NCBI RefSeq assembly: GCF_020564935.1
Contig: NZ_JAJCXB010000008.1
Location: forward strand, 1 to 64,000
Direction of reading: 5' to 3'
Origin: Streptomyces pinistramenti
Lineage (GTDB): Bacteria; Actinomycetota; Actinomycetes; Streptomycetales; Streptomycetaceae
DNA length: 64,000 nt
The number at the start of each line of letters is the position of its first letter. Positions within the stretch are counted from its first letter, which is position 1. The notes beneath the pieces were generated by a model that had not been told where the DNA came from, searched no databases, and worked only from the letters and a program-made list of their open reading frames with translations. Of this stretch, positions 47,689 through 56,650 are shown piece by piece. Position numbers and translations under genes: made by a program.

Positions 47689-49119
47689 TCAGGGGGTCGG
47701 CGTTCCGGGTCCGACGCGGTTCAGTGAGCGGTCCGCGACGGTGATCGCCAGGAAGAGGACGCCGATGGCGAGCAGGAACCAGGCCAGGTGGTGCAGGCCG
47801 TTGGTGTCGGCGCGCTCGGAGAAGAAGACGCCGTTGGCGCTGGAGGCGACCATCGCTCCGAGGTAGGTGAAGGTGCGCAGCAGGCCCGCGCAGGATGCCA
47901 TCCGTTCGGGGTCGGCCTGGTGGTAGACGGCGTTCTGCAGGGCAAGGCTGTTCAGGCCCTGCGGGATGCCGGAGACGAGCGCGACGGCGATCAGCAGCCA
48001 GACCGCGGTGTCGGGGTGGAACAGCAGCAGCATGCCGCAGGCGGCGATCTGGGCGAGGGCCCCGACGAGGAGCTTGCCGCGGATCTCCGTGCGGCGGCCG
48101 GTGGTGGTCGAGACGAGGATCCCGGTCACGAACAGTGGCAGTTGCGCGAGTCCGGCCTGGGACGCGGTCAGTCCGCGGCCTTCCTCCAGCCATTGCGTGT
48201 AGCCGTAGAGGAAGGCGTAGGACACGGAGTAGGCGAGGAGGGTGCGGGCGTAGGTGGTCAGCAGGGGGAGGTTGCCGGCGAGCACTCGCAGGTCGATGAA
48301 CGGGTCGGGCGCGCGCAGTTCGCGCAGGGTGAAGCCGGCTGCCGCCACGGCCGTGATGACCGGGAGGTACCAGTGGGCGGCCGACAGGGACATCAGGAAC
48401 AGCAGCAGTGACACCAGCATCGCGGCGAAGAGCGCCATGCCCGCCAGGTCGAGACCGGCCGCCGGCCGCTCGTTTCCGCCGCGCCCGCGCGGGGGTGTCT
48501 TCGGCAGGCGCAGGATGCCCAGCAGCAGACCGGCCGCCGCCAGCGGGATGTTGACGGCCAGGGTGGTGCGCCATCCGCCGAGGCCGATGAGCAGTCCGCC
48601 CAGGGTGGGGCCGATGACGGCGATGGTCTGGCCGGCGACCGCGAGCAGGGTGAGGATCCCGGCCGGGCTGTCGTGGCCGGTGCGCCTGGCCTCGCTGCGG
48701 ATGAGGAACATCGCGGCCGGGTAGCCGGCGCACGTACCGAATCCGAGCAGCACCCGCGCGGCGATCAGGACTCCCAGATGTGGGGCAAGTGCGCCGACCA
48801 GGCCCGCGATTCCCGCCAGGGACGTGCCGATGAGGAAGAGGCGGCGGGGGCCGTAGAGGTCGATGAGCCGCCCGATGACGGGCTGGCCGATGGCGGTGGC
48901 CAGGTAGAGGGCGGAGACCAGCCAGGCCGTCTGCGCCGGCGGCGCCCCGAACGCGGCACCGATGGGCACCAACGACACCGAGATGATCGAGGAGTTGACC
49001 GGGTTCAGCACCGAGCCGAGGATCATCGGCGCGAGCAGTCTGCGGTCGAATTCGCCCTGGTCCTTTGTCCTGGTGCCGGGGCGGAGCGCGCGGACGAGCC
49101 GGGTGGTTTTCGGCGTCAT
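47689..49119 (-). CDS. MFS efflux transporter
   Basis: 476 residues, about 12-14 membrane segments. Motif A GRLIDLYGPRR and motif C AVIGPTLGGLLIG mark a drug:proton antiporter. ATG overlaps the MarR stop (ATGA), so it is coupled to the regulator upstream. Followed 63 bp later by an isochorismatase-like gene. Likely efflux of a MarR-sensed phenolic or similar compound. Confidence 0.9.
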   Translation of the reverse strand: MTPKTTRLVRALRPGTRTKDQGEFDRRLLAPMILGSVLNPVNSSIISVSLVPIGAAFGAPPAQTAWLVSALYLATAIGQPVIGRLIDLYGPRRLFLIGTSLAGIAGLVGALAPHLGVLIAARVLLGFGTCAGYPAAMFLIRSEARRTGHDSPAGILTLLAVAGQTIAVIGPTLGGLLIGLGGWRTTLAVNIPLAAAGLLLGILRLPKTPPRGRGGNERPAAGLDLAGMALFAAMLVSLLLFLMSLSAAHWYLPVITAVAAAGFTLRELRAPDPFIDLRVLAGNLPLLTTYARTLLAYSVSYAFLYGYTQWLEEGRGLTASQAGLAQLPLFVTGILVSTTTGRRTEIRGKLLVGALAQIAACGMLLLFHPDTAVWLLIAVALVSGIPQGLNSLALQNAVYHQADPERMASCAGLLRTFTYLGAMVASSANGVFFSERADTNGLHHLAWFLLAIGVLFLAITVADRSLNRVGPGTPTP

Positions 49120-49565
49120 GGGTGCGTGAGCCTTTCCAGCAGGGCCAGCGCCTCGATGAGCTTCTGCCGCTCGTCCTCCGTGTAGCGGTCCTGGAGGGCA
49201 CGGGCCAGCCATTCCTCGCCCGTCCGCCGTTTGTCGTCCAGGAACGCGCGGCCGGATTCGCCGAGCGAGAGCAGTGTCCGCCGGCCGTCGTCGGGGTCGG
49301 GGCGTCGTTCGATCAGTCCGTGTGCGTCGAGGGCGGCGAGTGTGGCCGCCATGGACTGCGGGCGGACCCGTTCCGCGGCCGCCAGGTCGCTGGTCGACAG
49401 GGGCCCCGACTTGTCCAGCCGGCTGAGCGCGGAGGTCTGCGAGGGGGTGAGCCCCTCGGTGTCGTACGTCTCCTTCAGCCTCCGCCGCAGCCGGCTGAAC
49501 ACCACCCGCACCTCGCCGGCCGCCTGTACGGCCGATGCGGACATGCCGTCAAAGGTCTCCGTCAT
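49116..49565 (-). CDS. MarR-family regulator
   Basis: 149 residues. Winged HTH: GPLSTSDLAAAERVRPQSMA, then HGLIERRPDPDDGRRTLLSL, the classic MarR wing. First gene of the marR-MFS-hydrolase operon, likely an autorepressor released by the MFS substrate. A sequence AGACAGTC lies 16 bp upstream and recurs before the second MarR gene. Confidence 0.92.
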   Translation of the reverse strand: MTETFDGMSASAVQAAGEVRVVFSRLRRRLKETYDTEGLTPSQTSALSRLDKSGPLSTSDLAAAERVRPQSMAATLAALDAHGLIERRPDPDDGRRTLLSLGESGRAFLDDKRRTGEEWLARALQDRYTEDERQKLIEALALLERLTHP

Positions 49566-49797
49566 GGCTCCACCATAGATAGACAGTCCAGCCTGCACAA
49601 TTTGATCTGTGAAAGTTGAGTTGAATACTTCGTGGCGATGATCTTTGGGGCAGTCGGCGAGGGTGCGAAGGGGCAGCATCTTCAAGATCGTTTGAAGTGG
49701 ACCGCCGGTGGATGTGATGCTGAAACCGGGGCGAATTCTGCCGAGTTGCACAGCGGCCGGGCAGGTCCCGCAGGCATGACCGAGTCAGGAGCGGAAC

Positions 49798-50628
49798 GTG
49801 GATCAGGGCCTCGTGGACGAGAGGCAGGAGCGGGACGGCGCCGGGGAGGCGCCCGGTTCACGGGGCCTGGAAGGCCGTACGGCACTGCGGTGCGCGGACG
49901 GACCGGCCGTCGTCAGCTTCCTGGCCGGGGAATGGCGCGGGCATCCCCGTGCCACCTCGGTCCGGGTCGAGGCGGGGACACCCGGGGAGGCCGCCGCCCT
50001 GCTGCTGCGGGAATTGCCGGACTGGCTGGTGGTCACCGATGACAGCCTGGCCGCCGAGCTGGCCGCTGCGGGGGCCACGGTCCAGCGGCGGGCACACCGT
50101 TACGGCTGGGACCTGTCCCTGAACCCTCCCGACCCGGCGTGGCTGCACCCCCCGCTCGCCCTGCGGCCGGCCGCGGAGACACCGGTGGACAGCCTGCGTG
50201 AGCTGTGGCTCGCCGCGTACGCGCACGGCCATCCCGACCGGGCGCGCTACGAGCGGGCGGAGGACGGCCTCGCGGTTCTCGCGAGCCTGTGGCAAGGGGA
50301 ACTGCTGGGCCCGGTACTGCCGTTCAGCGCCGTGGTCGTGGATGATCAGGGCCCTGCCGCGGCGCTGGCCGTCCATGCCCTGGAGTCGCCGTGGATCACC
50401 CAGATCTTCCGTGATCCGGCACCGCGCGGACGGGGTCTCGGGTCGGCCCTGATCCGGTACGCACTCGCCGCGGCGGCCACGAACGGGCTGCACCGCCTGG
50501 GCGCATCGGTCACCACGGACAACGTCAGGTCCGGCCGGATGTTCACTCGCGTCGGCTTCCGCCGCCTCGGCGACAGCGTCGACCTGAGACTCCCCGCCGC
50601 CCCCGAACACCCCGCGTACCCCACCTGA
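49798..50628 (+). CDS. GNAT N-acetyltransferase
   Basis: 276 residues from GTG with AGGAG-like site ahead. The C-terminal GNAT core has ITQIFRDPAPRGRGLGSALI (acetyl-CoA loop) and NVRSGRMFTRVGFRRLG. The N-terminal 120 residues are a second, degenerate GNAT-like unit. It lies 14 bp before an ATP-grasp ligase in one operon and may modify or detoxify that enzyme's amide product. Confidence 0.85.
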   Translation: MDQGLVDERQERDGAGEAPGSRGLEGRTALRCADGPAVVSFLAGEWRGHPRATSVRVEAGTPGEAAALLLRELPDWLVVTDDSLAAELAAAGATVQRRAHRYGWDLSLNPPDPAWLHPPLALRPAAETPVDSLRELWLAAYAHGHPDRARYERAEDGLAVLASLWQGELLGPVLPFSAVVVDDQGPAAALAVHALESPWITQIFRDPAPRGRGLGSALIRYALAAAATNGLHRLGASVTTDNVRSGRMFTRVGFRRLGDSVDLRLPAAPEHPAYPT

Positions 50629-50642
50629 TTGATGAGAGCGCT

Positions 50643-51932
50643 ATGTCTTCCCCCACACTCCTGATCACCGACGGCCCCGGCGGCCCCACCCCGCCCTGGT
50701 ACCTGCCCCGGCTCTGCCCCCACTACGACGTCCACGTGCTCTGGCACCACGGCCCCGACCCTGCCGTGAACGAACAGCGCAGGCGCACCTTCGACGCGTG
50801 GTGCACCCACACCGTCGTCCCCGAAGGCGCCGAACTCACCGACTTCACCGTGGAGTACGCCAAGCAGCACGCGGCGGACGGCATCGTGGCGTTCAGCGAG
50901 ATACCGGTCGTCGCGGCGCACACCGCGGCCGCGGCGCTGAGCCTGCCGGGCAATCCGCCCGAGTCGCTGCCCGCCTTGCGGAACAAGCTCCAGCAGCGGG
51001 CCAGGCTCCAGGCCGCCGGCGTGCCCGTCCCCCGGTTCGCCGAGGTGCGCACGGCGGAGGAATTCCGGCGGGCCCGGCGGGAGGTCGGTCTCCCCGCGGT
51101 GCTCAAACCGGTCGTCGGAGCGGGCAGCATGGCCACCCACGCGGTCGACACGGACGACGAAGCGGACGGGATCTGGGCGCGGGCCTGCGAGGCGTACCTC
51201 AACGACCCGCGCGGCGGCACCCGCCCCGCGTTCATCCTGGAGCAGCGCCTGATCGGCTCGTCGTGGTACCCGGACCCGCGGTACGGCGACCACATCAGCG
51301 TCGAATCCCTCGTGCGCCGTGGGGAGATCACCCATCTCGCGGTGACCGACAAGTTCCCGCTGTCGCCGCCCTTCCGGGAGAACGGCGGGATGCTCCCCTC
51401 GGTTCTGCCGCCGGACCGGATCCAGGAGATCGAGGCGTGCGCGACGGCGGCCGTCAGGGCGCTCGGGCTCACCAACTCCGCAGTCCACACCGAGTTCAAG
51501 CTCACCGGCGCGGGACCGATGGTGATAGAGGTGAACTGCCGGATCGGCGGCGGAGCGGCCGAAATGCTGCACCACAGCGCCGGATACGACTTCGTCCAGG
51601 CCACCGCGGCGGTGGCGACCGGCGGTCCGCTGCCCGTAGCCCCCGAACCGCACCGCTACGCCGGCCGCTTGATACCGCAGCCGCCGGACCACGCCGTCGT
51701 CCTCACCCGCGTGCCCTCCGCCCCCGAGGTGCTGGCCGTCTCCGGCGCTCAGGAGGTCGTCCTGCCGCACAGGGTTGGCGCCCGCCTCTCCCCGGAACGG
51801 GGCAGCACCAATTACCTGGCCGCCGCCATCGCGGTGGCCGACCACCCCGAGAACCTGCTCGACTGCTTCGACCGGCTGACCGCGCCGGGCCTGTTCACCT
51901 TCGACCGGTCCGAGGAGCGGGCAGCGGGCTGA
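50643..51932 (+). CDS. ATP-grasp carboxylate-amine ligase
   Basis: 429 residues. Three-domain ATP-grasp: nucleotide Lys in LPAVLKPVVGAGSMA, Mg ligands in MVIEVNCRIGGGAAEM, and an N-terminal domain starting LLITDGPGGPTPPWYL. The BacD/PurK-like group forms amide or dipeptide bonds through acyl phosphates. Paired with a GNAT gene. No obvious RiPP precursor adjoins. Product likely a small amide; not predictable. Confidence 0.88.
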   Translation: MSSPTLLITDGPGGPTPPWYLPRLCPHYDVHVLWHHGPDPAVNEQRRRTFDAWCTHTVVPEGAELTDFTVEYAKQHAADGIVAFSEIPVVAAHTAAAALSLPGNPPESLPALRNKLQQRARLQAAGVPVPRFAEVRTAEEFRRARREVGLPAVLKPVVGAGSMATHAVDTDDEADGIWARACEAYLNDPRGGTRPAFILEQRLIGSSWYPDPRYGDHISVESLVRRGEITHLAVTDKFPLSPPFRENGGMLPSVLPPDRIQEIEACATAAVRALGLTNSAVHTEFKLTGAGPMVIEVNCRIGGGAAEMLHHSAGYDFVQATAAVATGGPLPVAPEPHRYAGRLIPQPPDHAVVLTRVPSAPEVLAVSGAQEVVLPHRVGARLSPERGSTNYLAAAIAVADHPENLLDCFDRLTAPGLFTFDRSEERAAG

Positions 51933-51975
51933 CCGCGCGGCCGGGAGGCGGAACGGGGGACGAAACAGCGGGCGA

Positions 51976-52010
51976 AACGGGGGCCGTCGACGGGACCGAC
52001 GGCCCCCGTT
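51976..52010. terminator. Bidirectional hairpin terminator
   Basis: Perfect 14-bp arms AACGGGGGCCGTCG / CGACGGCCCCCGTT with a 7-base loop between the convergent ATP-grasp and XRE genes. Confidence 0.85.
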
Positions 52011-52891
52011 CATATCGTGCCGTCCACCGGCCGCTCATCGGCGGGACCGCCACCGACGTTACCGGCACGGCCACGGTCGCCCGCGAACGAGCGCAGCAGG
52101 GACAGGCCGTCGGCGCCGGGGCTGCCCGGCTCGGCGGAGTAGACGAAGAGCTGCTGACCCGGTGCGCTGGTGATGGTGAACGCCTCGTAGTGCAGCCGCA
52201 TCTCGCCGACGTCCGGGTGCCACAGCCGCTTGTCCTCGCTGGTCCTGGGCCGCACCTCGTAGCGGGACCACAGCGACACGAAGGCCGGGCTGTGCAGCGA
52301 GACGTCCCCGATGATCTCGGCGACGCGCCGGTCACCGGGAAAGGGCGCGGACAGGGCGCGGAGGGTGCTGACCGCGCCGCGCGCCGCCTGGTCCCAGTCG
52401 CGGAAGAAGCGGCGGGCGAACGGGTCGAGGAAGGTCATCCGCAGCAAATTGTCGAACTGCGCGAACCCGCTGTACAGCTGCTCCGCGACCGGATTGGCGG
52501 CGAGGACGTCCAGCGCGGGGCTGAGGACGCAGGCCGGCACGTCCAGGAAGTGGTCCAGCAGGCGCAGCAGTTCCGTGCTGACGGTCGGCTCGGCGGCGGC
52601 CGCGGCTCCGGACGGCGCCGGATTGGCCAGCCGGAAGAGATGTTCGGCGGCGGCCGCCTCCAGGCGCAGGGCCCGCGCGACGGCGTCCAGGACCTGGTGC
52701 GAGGGATGCCGTTCCCTGCCCTGTTCGAGCCGGGTGTAGTAGTCGGTGCTGACGCCCGCCAGCAACGCGACCTCCTCGCGCCGCAGCCCCTTCACCCGGC
52801 GGACGGTGTACGACCGCAGCCCCATGTCCTCGGGTGCGAGCAGATCACGGCGTGCCCGCAGAAAGTCGCCCAGCGCATTCTCCCTCGTCAT
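52010..52891 (-). CDS. XRE regulator with MmyB-like ligand domain
   Basis: 293 residues. N-terminal HTH (GLRREEVALLAGVSTDYYTR, LEQGRERHPSHQVLDAVARA) and C-terminal MmyB-like PAS domain (RLLDHFLDVPACVLSPALDV, LWHPDVGEMRLHYEAF). In Streptomyces such genes are usually divergent from a short-chain dehydrogenase they repress; the divergent gene here is the NmrA-like reductase at 53071. Confidence 0.92.
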   Translation of the reverse strand: MTRENALGDFLRARRDLLAPEDMGLRSYTVRRVKGLRREEVALLAGVSTDYYTRLEQGRERHPSHQVLDAVARALRLEAAAAEHLFRLANPAPSGAAAAAEPTVSTELLRLLDHFLDVPACVLSPALDVLAANPVAEQLYSGFAQFDNLLRMTFLDPFARRFFRDWDQAARGAVSTLRALSAPFPGDRRVAEIIGDVSLHSPAFVSLWSRYEVRPRTSEDKRLWHPDVGEMRLHYEAFTITSAPGQQLFVYSAEPGSPGADGLSLLRSFAGDRGRAGNVGGGPADERPVDGTI

Positions 52892-53070
52892 GGCTCCAGG
52901 TTAGCCAACCGCCCGCCGCGGCAGCCTGGGTGTACTGCACCCCGGCTGACGGGCCGGATGAGGTTCCCGGGGTCGTTACGTTGGCTGAGCCGGGCGGCCG
53001 AAGCGCCACCGGCCATCGGTCAGTTGGGCCCGGCGGCAAGCGCGGGCCGCATCTCACAAGGAGGCATTCC

Positions 53071-53952
53071 ATGTCCGAGCAGGCACACGCACCGGTGGCG
53101 GTCACCGGCGTCACCGGAGCCCTCGGCAGCCGCATCGCCGCCGGGCTCGCCCGCCACGGCGTCCCCCAACTGCTCATCGGCCGCCGCCCCGGACAGCTGC
53201 CCGAGCTGCCCGGAGCCGAGCGGCGCGGCCCGGCCGCCTACGCCGACGCCCCTGCCATGCGCACCGCACTCGAAGGCGCCTCGACCCTCATCCTGGTCTC
53301 GGGCCATCCGACGGGACGGCGGCTGGAGGAGCACGCCACCGCCGTCGACGCCGCGCTCGCGGTCGGCGTGACCCGCGTCCTGTACGTGTCCCTGGTGGGA
53401 GCCGCGCCCGACGCCACGTACCGCAACGCCCGCGACCACTGGCTGACCGAGCGGTTCCTGGCCGGCACCGGCGCCCGCCACACCATCTTCCGGGCCGGCT
53501 TCTACGCGGCGACCCCGGCAGCCCTCGCCGACGAGGAACTCGTCGTGCGCGGCCCCGGTGGCGACGGGCGGGCCGCCTTCGTCACCCACGACGACCTCGC
53601 CGCCGTCATCGAGAAGGTCGCCCTCGACAACGGTCCCAACTCCCCTTACGACGGGGCGACCTTGGACGTCACCGGGCCGCAGGCCCTGACCCTCCACGAG
53701 GTCACGGCCCGCATCGCCGCCGCGACCGGCCGGCCCTACCGCTACCAGCCCGAGACCTTGGACGAGGCATTCGCGCGACGATGGCGGCAGGGCACGAGCG
53801 GCGAGCAGATGGAGAGCTGGATCTCGTGGTACCGGGCCATCGCCAACGGCGAGCTGTCGACGGTCACCGACACCGTGCCCCGGCTGACCGGCTCCCCCGC
53901 GTCCGACGCCTCGGCCGCCGGCTGGTGGCCCGCACCCAACACGGCCTGGTGA
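53071..53952 (+). CDS. NmrA-like NAD(P)-dependent reductase
   Basis: 293 residues, ATG with AAGGAGG upstream. Nucleotide motif VTGVTGALGSRIAAGL, middle YVSLVGAAPDATYRNARDHW, and GPQALTLHEVTARIAAATG near the end. SDR of the NmrA/TMR type, likely a quinone or triphenylmethane-like reductase. Divergent from the XRE/MmyB gene, its probable repressor. It is an intact relative of the broken gene at 43363-44244. Confidence 0.9.
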   Translation: MSEQAHAPVAVTGVTGALGSRIAAGLARHGVPQLLIGRRPGQLPELPGAERRGPAAYADAPAMRTALEGASTLILVSGHPTGRRLEEHATAVDAALAVGVTRVLYVSLVGAAPDATYRNARDHWLTERFLAGTGARHTIFRAGFYAATPAALADEELVVRGPGGDGRAAFVTHDDLAAVIEKVALDNGPNSPYDGATLDVTGPQALTLHEVTARIAAATGRPYRYQPETLDEAFARRWRQGTSGEQMESWISWYRAIANGELSTVTDTVPRLTGSPASDASAAGWWPAPNTAW

Positions 53953-53960
53953 GGCCGCCG

Positions 53961-53992
53961 CACCGGCAGGCGGGGCTCCCGGCCTGCCGGTG
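53961..53992. terminator. Bidirectional hairpin terminator
   Basis: Perfect 11-bp arms CACCGGCAGGC / GCCTGCCGGTG with a 10-base loop between convergent genes. Confidence 0.8.
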
Positions 53993-54430
53993 TCAGAGGC
54001 TCTCGCCCAAGCGCTCGATCAGCGGCGCCGCCGCTCGCAGCGTCTCCAGTTCGGAGACCGTGAACTGCTCGCCCAGGGCCTTCGCCAGCTGCTGAGCCCG
54101 AGCGTCCCGCTTGTGCCGCAGTATCTCCACCCCGGCCTCGGTCACGGACATGATGACCCGCCGGCCGTCATGCGGATCGGGGCGGCGCTCGACGAAGCCG
54201 CGCTCCTCCAGGGCGCTCAGGGTGGTTCCCATGGCCTGGGACGTGATCTGCTCGGCCCTCGCCAGCTCGGCCGCCGTGTTCGGGCCGCCCCGGTCCAGCC
54301 GCGCCAGCGCCGAGCGTTCCGGCAACGACAGGTCGCCGGGCGCCTGGAGGTGACGGATCCGCCGGGCGAGCAAACCGATGCCTCCGTAGAGCCCTGCGGC
54401 CAGGTCATCGATGTCCGGGGTCTGCGCCAT
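53993..54430 (-). CDS. MarR-family regulator
   Basis: 145 residues. HTH GGPNTAAELARAEQITSQAM and wing GFVERRPDPHDGRRVIMSV. Close in sequence to the MarR at 49116-49565. A 17-bp palindrome CCAGA-N7-TCTGG (54455-54471), containing AGACAGTC, is upstream and is a candidate operator. Convergent with the NmrA-like gene. Confidence 0.9.
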   Translation of the reverse strand: MAQTPDIDDLAAGLYGGIGLLARRIRHLQAPGDLSLPERSALARLDRGGPNTAAELARAEQITSQAMGTTLSALEERGFVERRPDPHDGRRVIMSVTEAGVEILRHKRDARAQQLAKALGEQFTVSELETLRAAAPLIERLGESL

Positions 54431-54604
54431 GATCCCGACCCTAAATTGCCCCCTCCAGACAGTCAATCTGGGCTGATGACCTCGGCCGGACCCCTGCCGG
54501 AGCGCGGCACGGCACGGCGATACCGGCGCACCGGCTTGGCGATTCGGGCACCCGCGAGCGGCGGGAGCGCCAAGGCCGCCGCTCACGAGCGGCCCGCATT
54601 CGGG

Positions 54605-55444
54605 TCAGCCGCGGAGGAACGCGAGGATGGGTTCGGTCCGGCCGAAGATCGCGTGACCCACCTCGGGCAGGACGTTGACGCGCGCGTGCGGGACGCACTC
54701 GCGCACGCGCCGGGCGGTGGCCGCGGAGTCGAACATGGCGTCGCGGCCGCCGACGGTCACCAGCACGGGCGCGGCAAGCCGGCGCAACGCCTCGTCGGGG
54801 AACGCGGGAAGCCGCTCCGTGCGCGGCCTGAAGTGCTTGAAGGTCAGCACGACATGATCGATGACGGGTTCGGCTTCCGGCCCCTCCAGCCCCACAACGG
54901 CACGTATCGACCTGCGCGCCCCCCAACGTCCGAACGGGCTCAGGAGCAGGGCCTTGACCAGAACACCCATCTTCTGCCGCCCCAGACCACCGGGGCACAG
55001 GAGCGCCAGCCGCGTCACCCGCTCCGGCCTGCGGATGGCGTAGTCCAGCGCCACCCAGCCGCCGAGGGAGACCCCGACGACCGAGGCGCTCGCGATCCCC
55101 AGCCCCTCCAGCACCTCGTCCAGCCACCGCGCGTGGGCGTCGGAGTCCAAGGGCGGACGGGCGGACGCGCTGAGGCCCGGCTCACCGATGAGGTCGATGG
55201 CGTAGGTGCGGAAGTGCCGCGACCAGGAGGCGACATCGTCCCACCAGGCGGTGGTGTTGGCGCCCGAGCCGTGCAGCAGGAGGAGGGGCGGCGCGCCCTT
55301 CGGACCGGAGGCGACGACGAAGGTCTCGCCCTCGCCGGTCGGCACCCGCACCTGCTCGGACGGGACCGGCCAGGCGTGCAGCGCCTCCCGGTACCGCCGC
55401 CGGATCTCGCTCGCGCCCGCCTCGGACTTGTAGATCGCATTCAT
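54605..55444 (-). CDS. Alpha/beta hydrolase
   Basis: 279 residues. Oxyanion motif LLLLHGSGANTTAWWD, nucleophile elbow VVGVSLGGW (Ser), acid TVGGRDAMFDS, catalytic His in EVGHAIFG. Start overlaps the stop of an excisionase-type HTH gene (ATGA), so the pair is coupled. Possible ester or lactone hydrolase controlled by that HTH protein. Confidence 0.92.
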   Translation of the reverse strand: MNAIYKSEAGASEIRRRYREALHAWPVPSEQVRVPTGEGETFVVASGPKGAPPLLLLHGSGANTTAWWDDVASWSRHFRTYAIDLIGEPGLSASARPPLDSDAHARWLDEVLEGLGIASASVVGVSLGGWVALDYAIRRPERVTRLALLCPGGLGRQKMGVLVKALLLSPFGRWGARRSIRAVVGLEGPEAEPVIDHVVLTFKHFRPRTERLPAFPDEALRRLAAPVLVTVGGRDAMFDSAATARRVRECVPHARVNVLPEVGHAIFGRTEPILAFLRG

Positions 55445-55872
55445 GACGCGAGCACGCCTTCCATGTAGTCGAGCAGCCGGGCGGTGTCGCCGAGGCCGCC
55501 CAGAACGATGACCTTCATCCGTGCCCTCTCCTTGTCGTAGGCCGTCTCGATCCGCAGCCGCGCGTCACCCGGGCGCCGGTGGGCGGCCGCACTCATCAGG
55601 AGGGTGGTCAGGCGGTGGGCCATATCGGCACCGACCGCGTCGATCTCCACGATGCTCGACACCTCGGAATGCCGCGGCCCCTCGGCGGTTTCGCCGGTGC
55701 CCGAGGGCACCGGGCGGCCGGTGAACGCCTCCAGATCCTCGTGCGCGATGCGGTACTGCTTGCCGATACGGACGGCGGGGAGCCGTCCGTCCCGCACGTA
55801 GTTGCGGATGGTGCGGACATGCAGGCCGAGGTGCTCGGCGACTTGTTCCACAGAGTAGAAGTGATCACTCAT
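55441..55872 (-). CDS. Excisionase-type (MerR-like) HTH protein
   Basis: 143 residues. N-terminal HTH_17: SVEQVAEHLGLHVRTIRNYV, then GRLPAVRIGKQYRIAHEDL, as in phage excisionases and small MerR-like regulators. The rest (VSSIVEIDAVGADMAHRLTT, MKVIVLGGLGDTARLLDYM) is a small alpha-beta domain of unknown role that may sense a ligand. No integrase or attachment site adjoins, so it is more likely a regulator of the coupled hydrolase than a phage gene. Confidence 0.85.
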   Translation of the reverse strand: MSDHFYSVEQVAEHLGLHVRTIRNYVRDGRLPAVRIGKQYRIAHEDLEAFTGRPVPSGTGETAEGPRHSEVSSIVEIDAVGADMAHRLTTLLMSAAAHRRPGDARLRIETAYDKERARMKVIVLGGLGDTARLLDYMEGVLAS

Positions 55873-56009
55873 GAAAGTACTCTATTTTCCTCTAACCGAG
55901 GAAGCAATAGGGAAGTTTACGGAACGATGGATGATGGAGGCGGTTGAGGGAATGGGGGAGGCAAGTGGGTGCAGGGGCGGGGCGGTAGCGGCAGACACTT
56001 GGGCGCGGG

Positions 56010-56406
56010 TCAGCGGCGGAAGCGTGCCTCCACTCCCCGCACATGCAAGGCGGCGAGCACCTCGGCCGCCCCGTCGGCGTGGAGCACGACCTGCGGCGCG
56101 TGTTCGGTGAGTGGAGGCAGGCGAGGGCGGGGAAGTCGAGCAGCGGTGCCACGCTCGGACTGTCGAACCTGGAGATCCGCAGGTCCAGCCGCGTCAGCGC
56201 GGGCAGCCCGGCCAGGCCCAACAGGTCGCGCAGCGTTACCGATTGACCCTTGAGCGACTCCAGGGACGTATCGCCCACCAGGAAGTCGAAGTCCGGCCGG
56301 TTTCACCCTCGGCTACCGCTTCACCCTCGGTTGCCGCGTTACTCATGGTTGCGGCACTGCTCATGGTTGCGGCACTGCTCATGGTTGCGGCCGGAAAGGT
56401 CGTCAT
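56010..56406 (-). pseudogene. LRR-like protein remnant with repeat linker
   Basis: On the minus strand an ATG at 56406 leads into AATMSS-type six-residue repeats. A shift near 56295 follows, then leucine-rich sequence TSLESLKGQSVTLRDLLGLA, GLPALTRLDLRISRF. A second shift near 56100 leads to VVLHADGAAEVLAALHVRGV and a stop at 56010. It looks like the C-terminal end of a longer leucine-rich protein joined to a short start. Family not identified. Confidence 0.55.
56301..56390. repeat. Five tandem 18-bp units
   Basis: Units begin at 56301, 56319, 56337, 56355 and 56373. The last two are identical (CACTGCTCATGGTTGCGG); the first two differ from each other at three bases, and the third is a hybrid of both kinds. 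The unit length of six codons keeps frame on the minus strand (AATMSS, AATEGE). Confidence 0.85.
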
Positions 56407-56650
56407 GACATCGCAGCGTAGGACGTGGGTCCGACAACCGGCCTCGGACGGCAGCTCCCTGACGGCCTGTCTGCACGCCCTCATCCAGGTGCCACGAAGT
56501 CCGGGCGACGGCACAGTACCGACCCGGCCCAGTCCGGCCGACTCCGCCCGCCCCGGTCCGGTCCGGTCCAAAGTGTTGACGCACCCAGGAGCGAGGGTCA
56601 CCCTGTGGAGCAATTGGTCTGGACCACCTTGCTTCTTCGTGGGAGGGCAC

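Noticed and set aside
55441..55872. Excisionase-like gene as evidence of an integrated element
   Set aside because: No integrase, replication protein or flanking direct repeat was seen, and the gene is coupled to a metabolic hydrolase.
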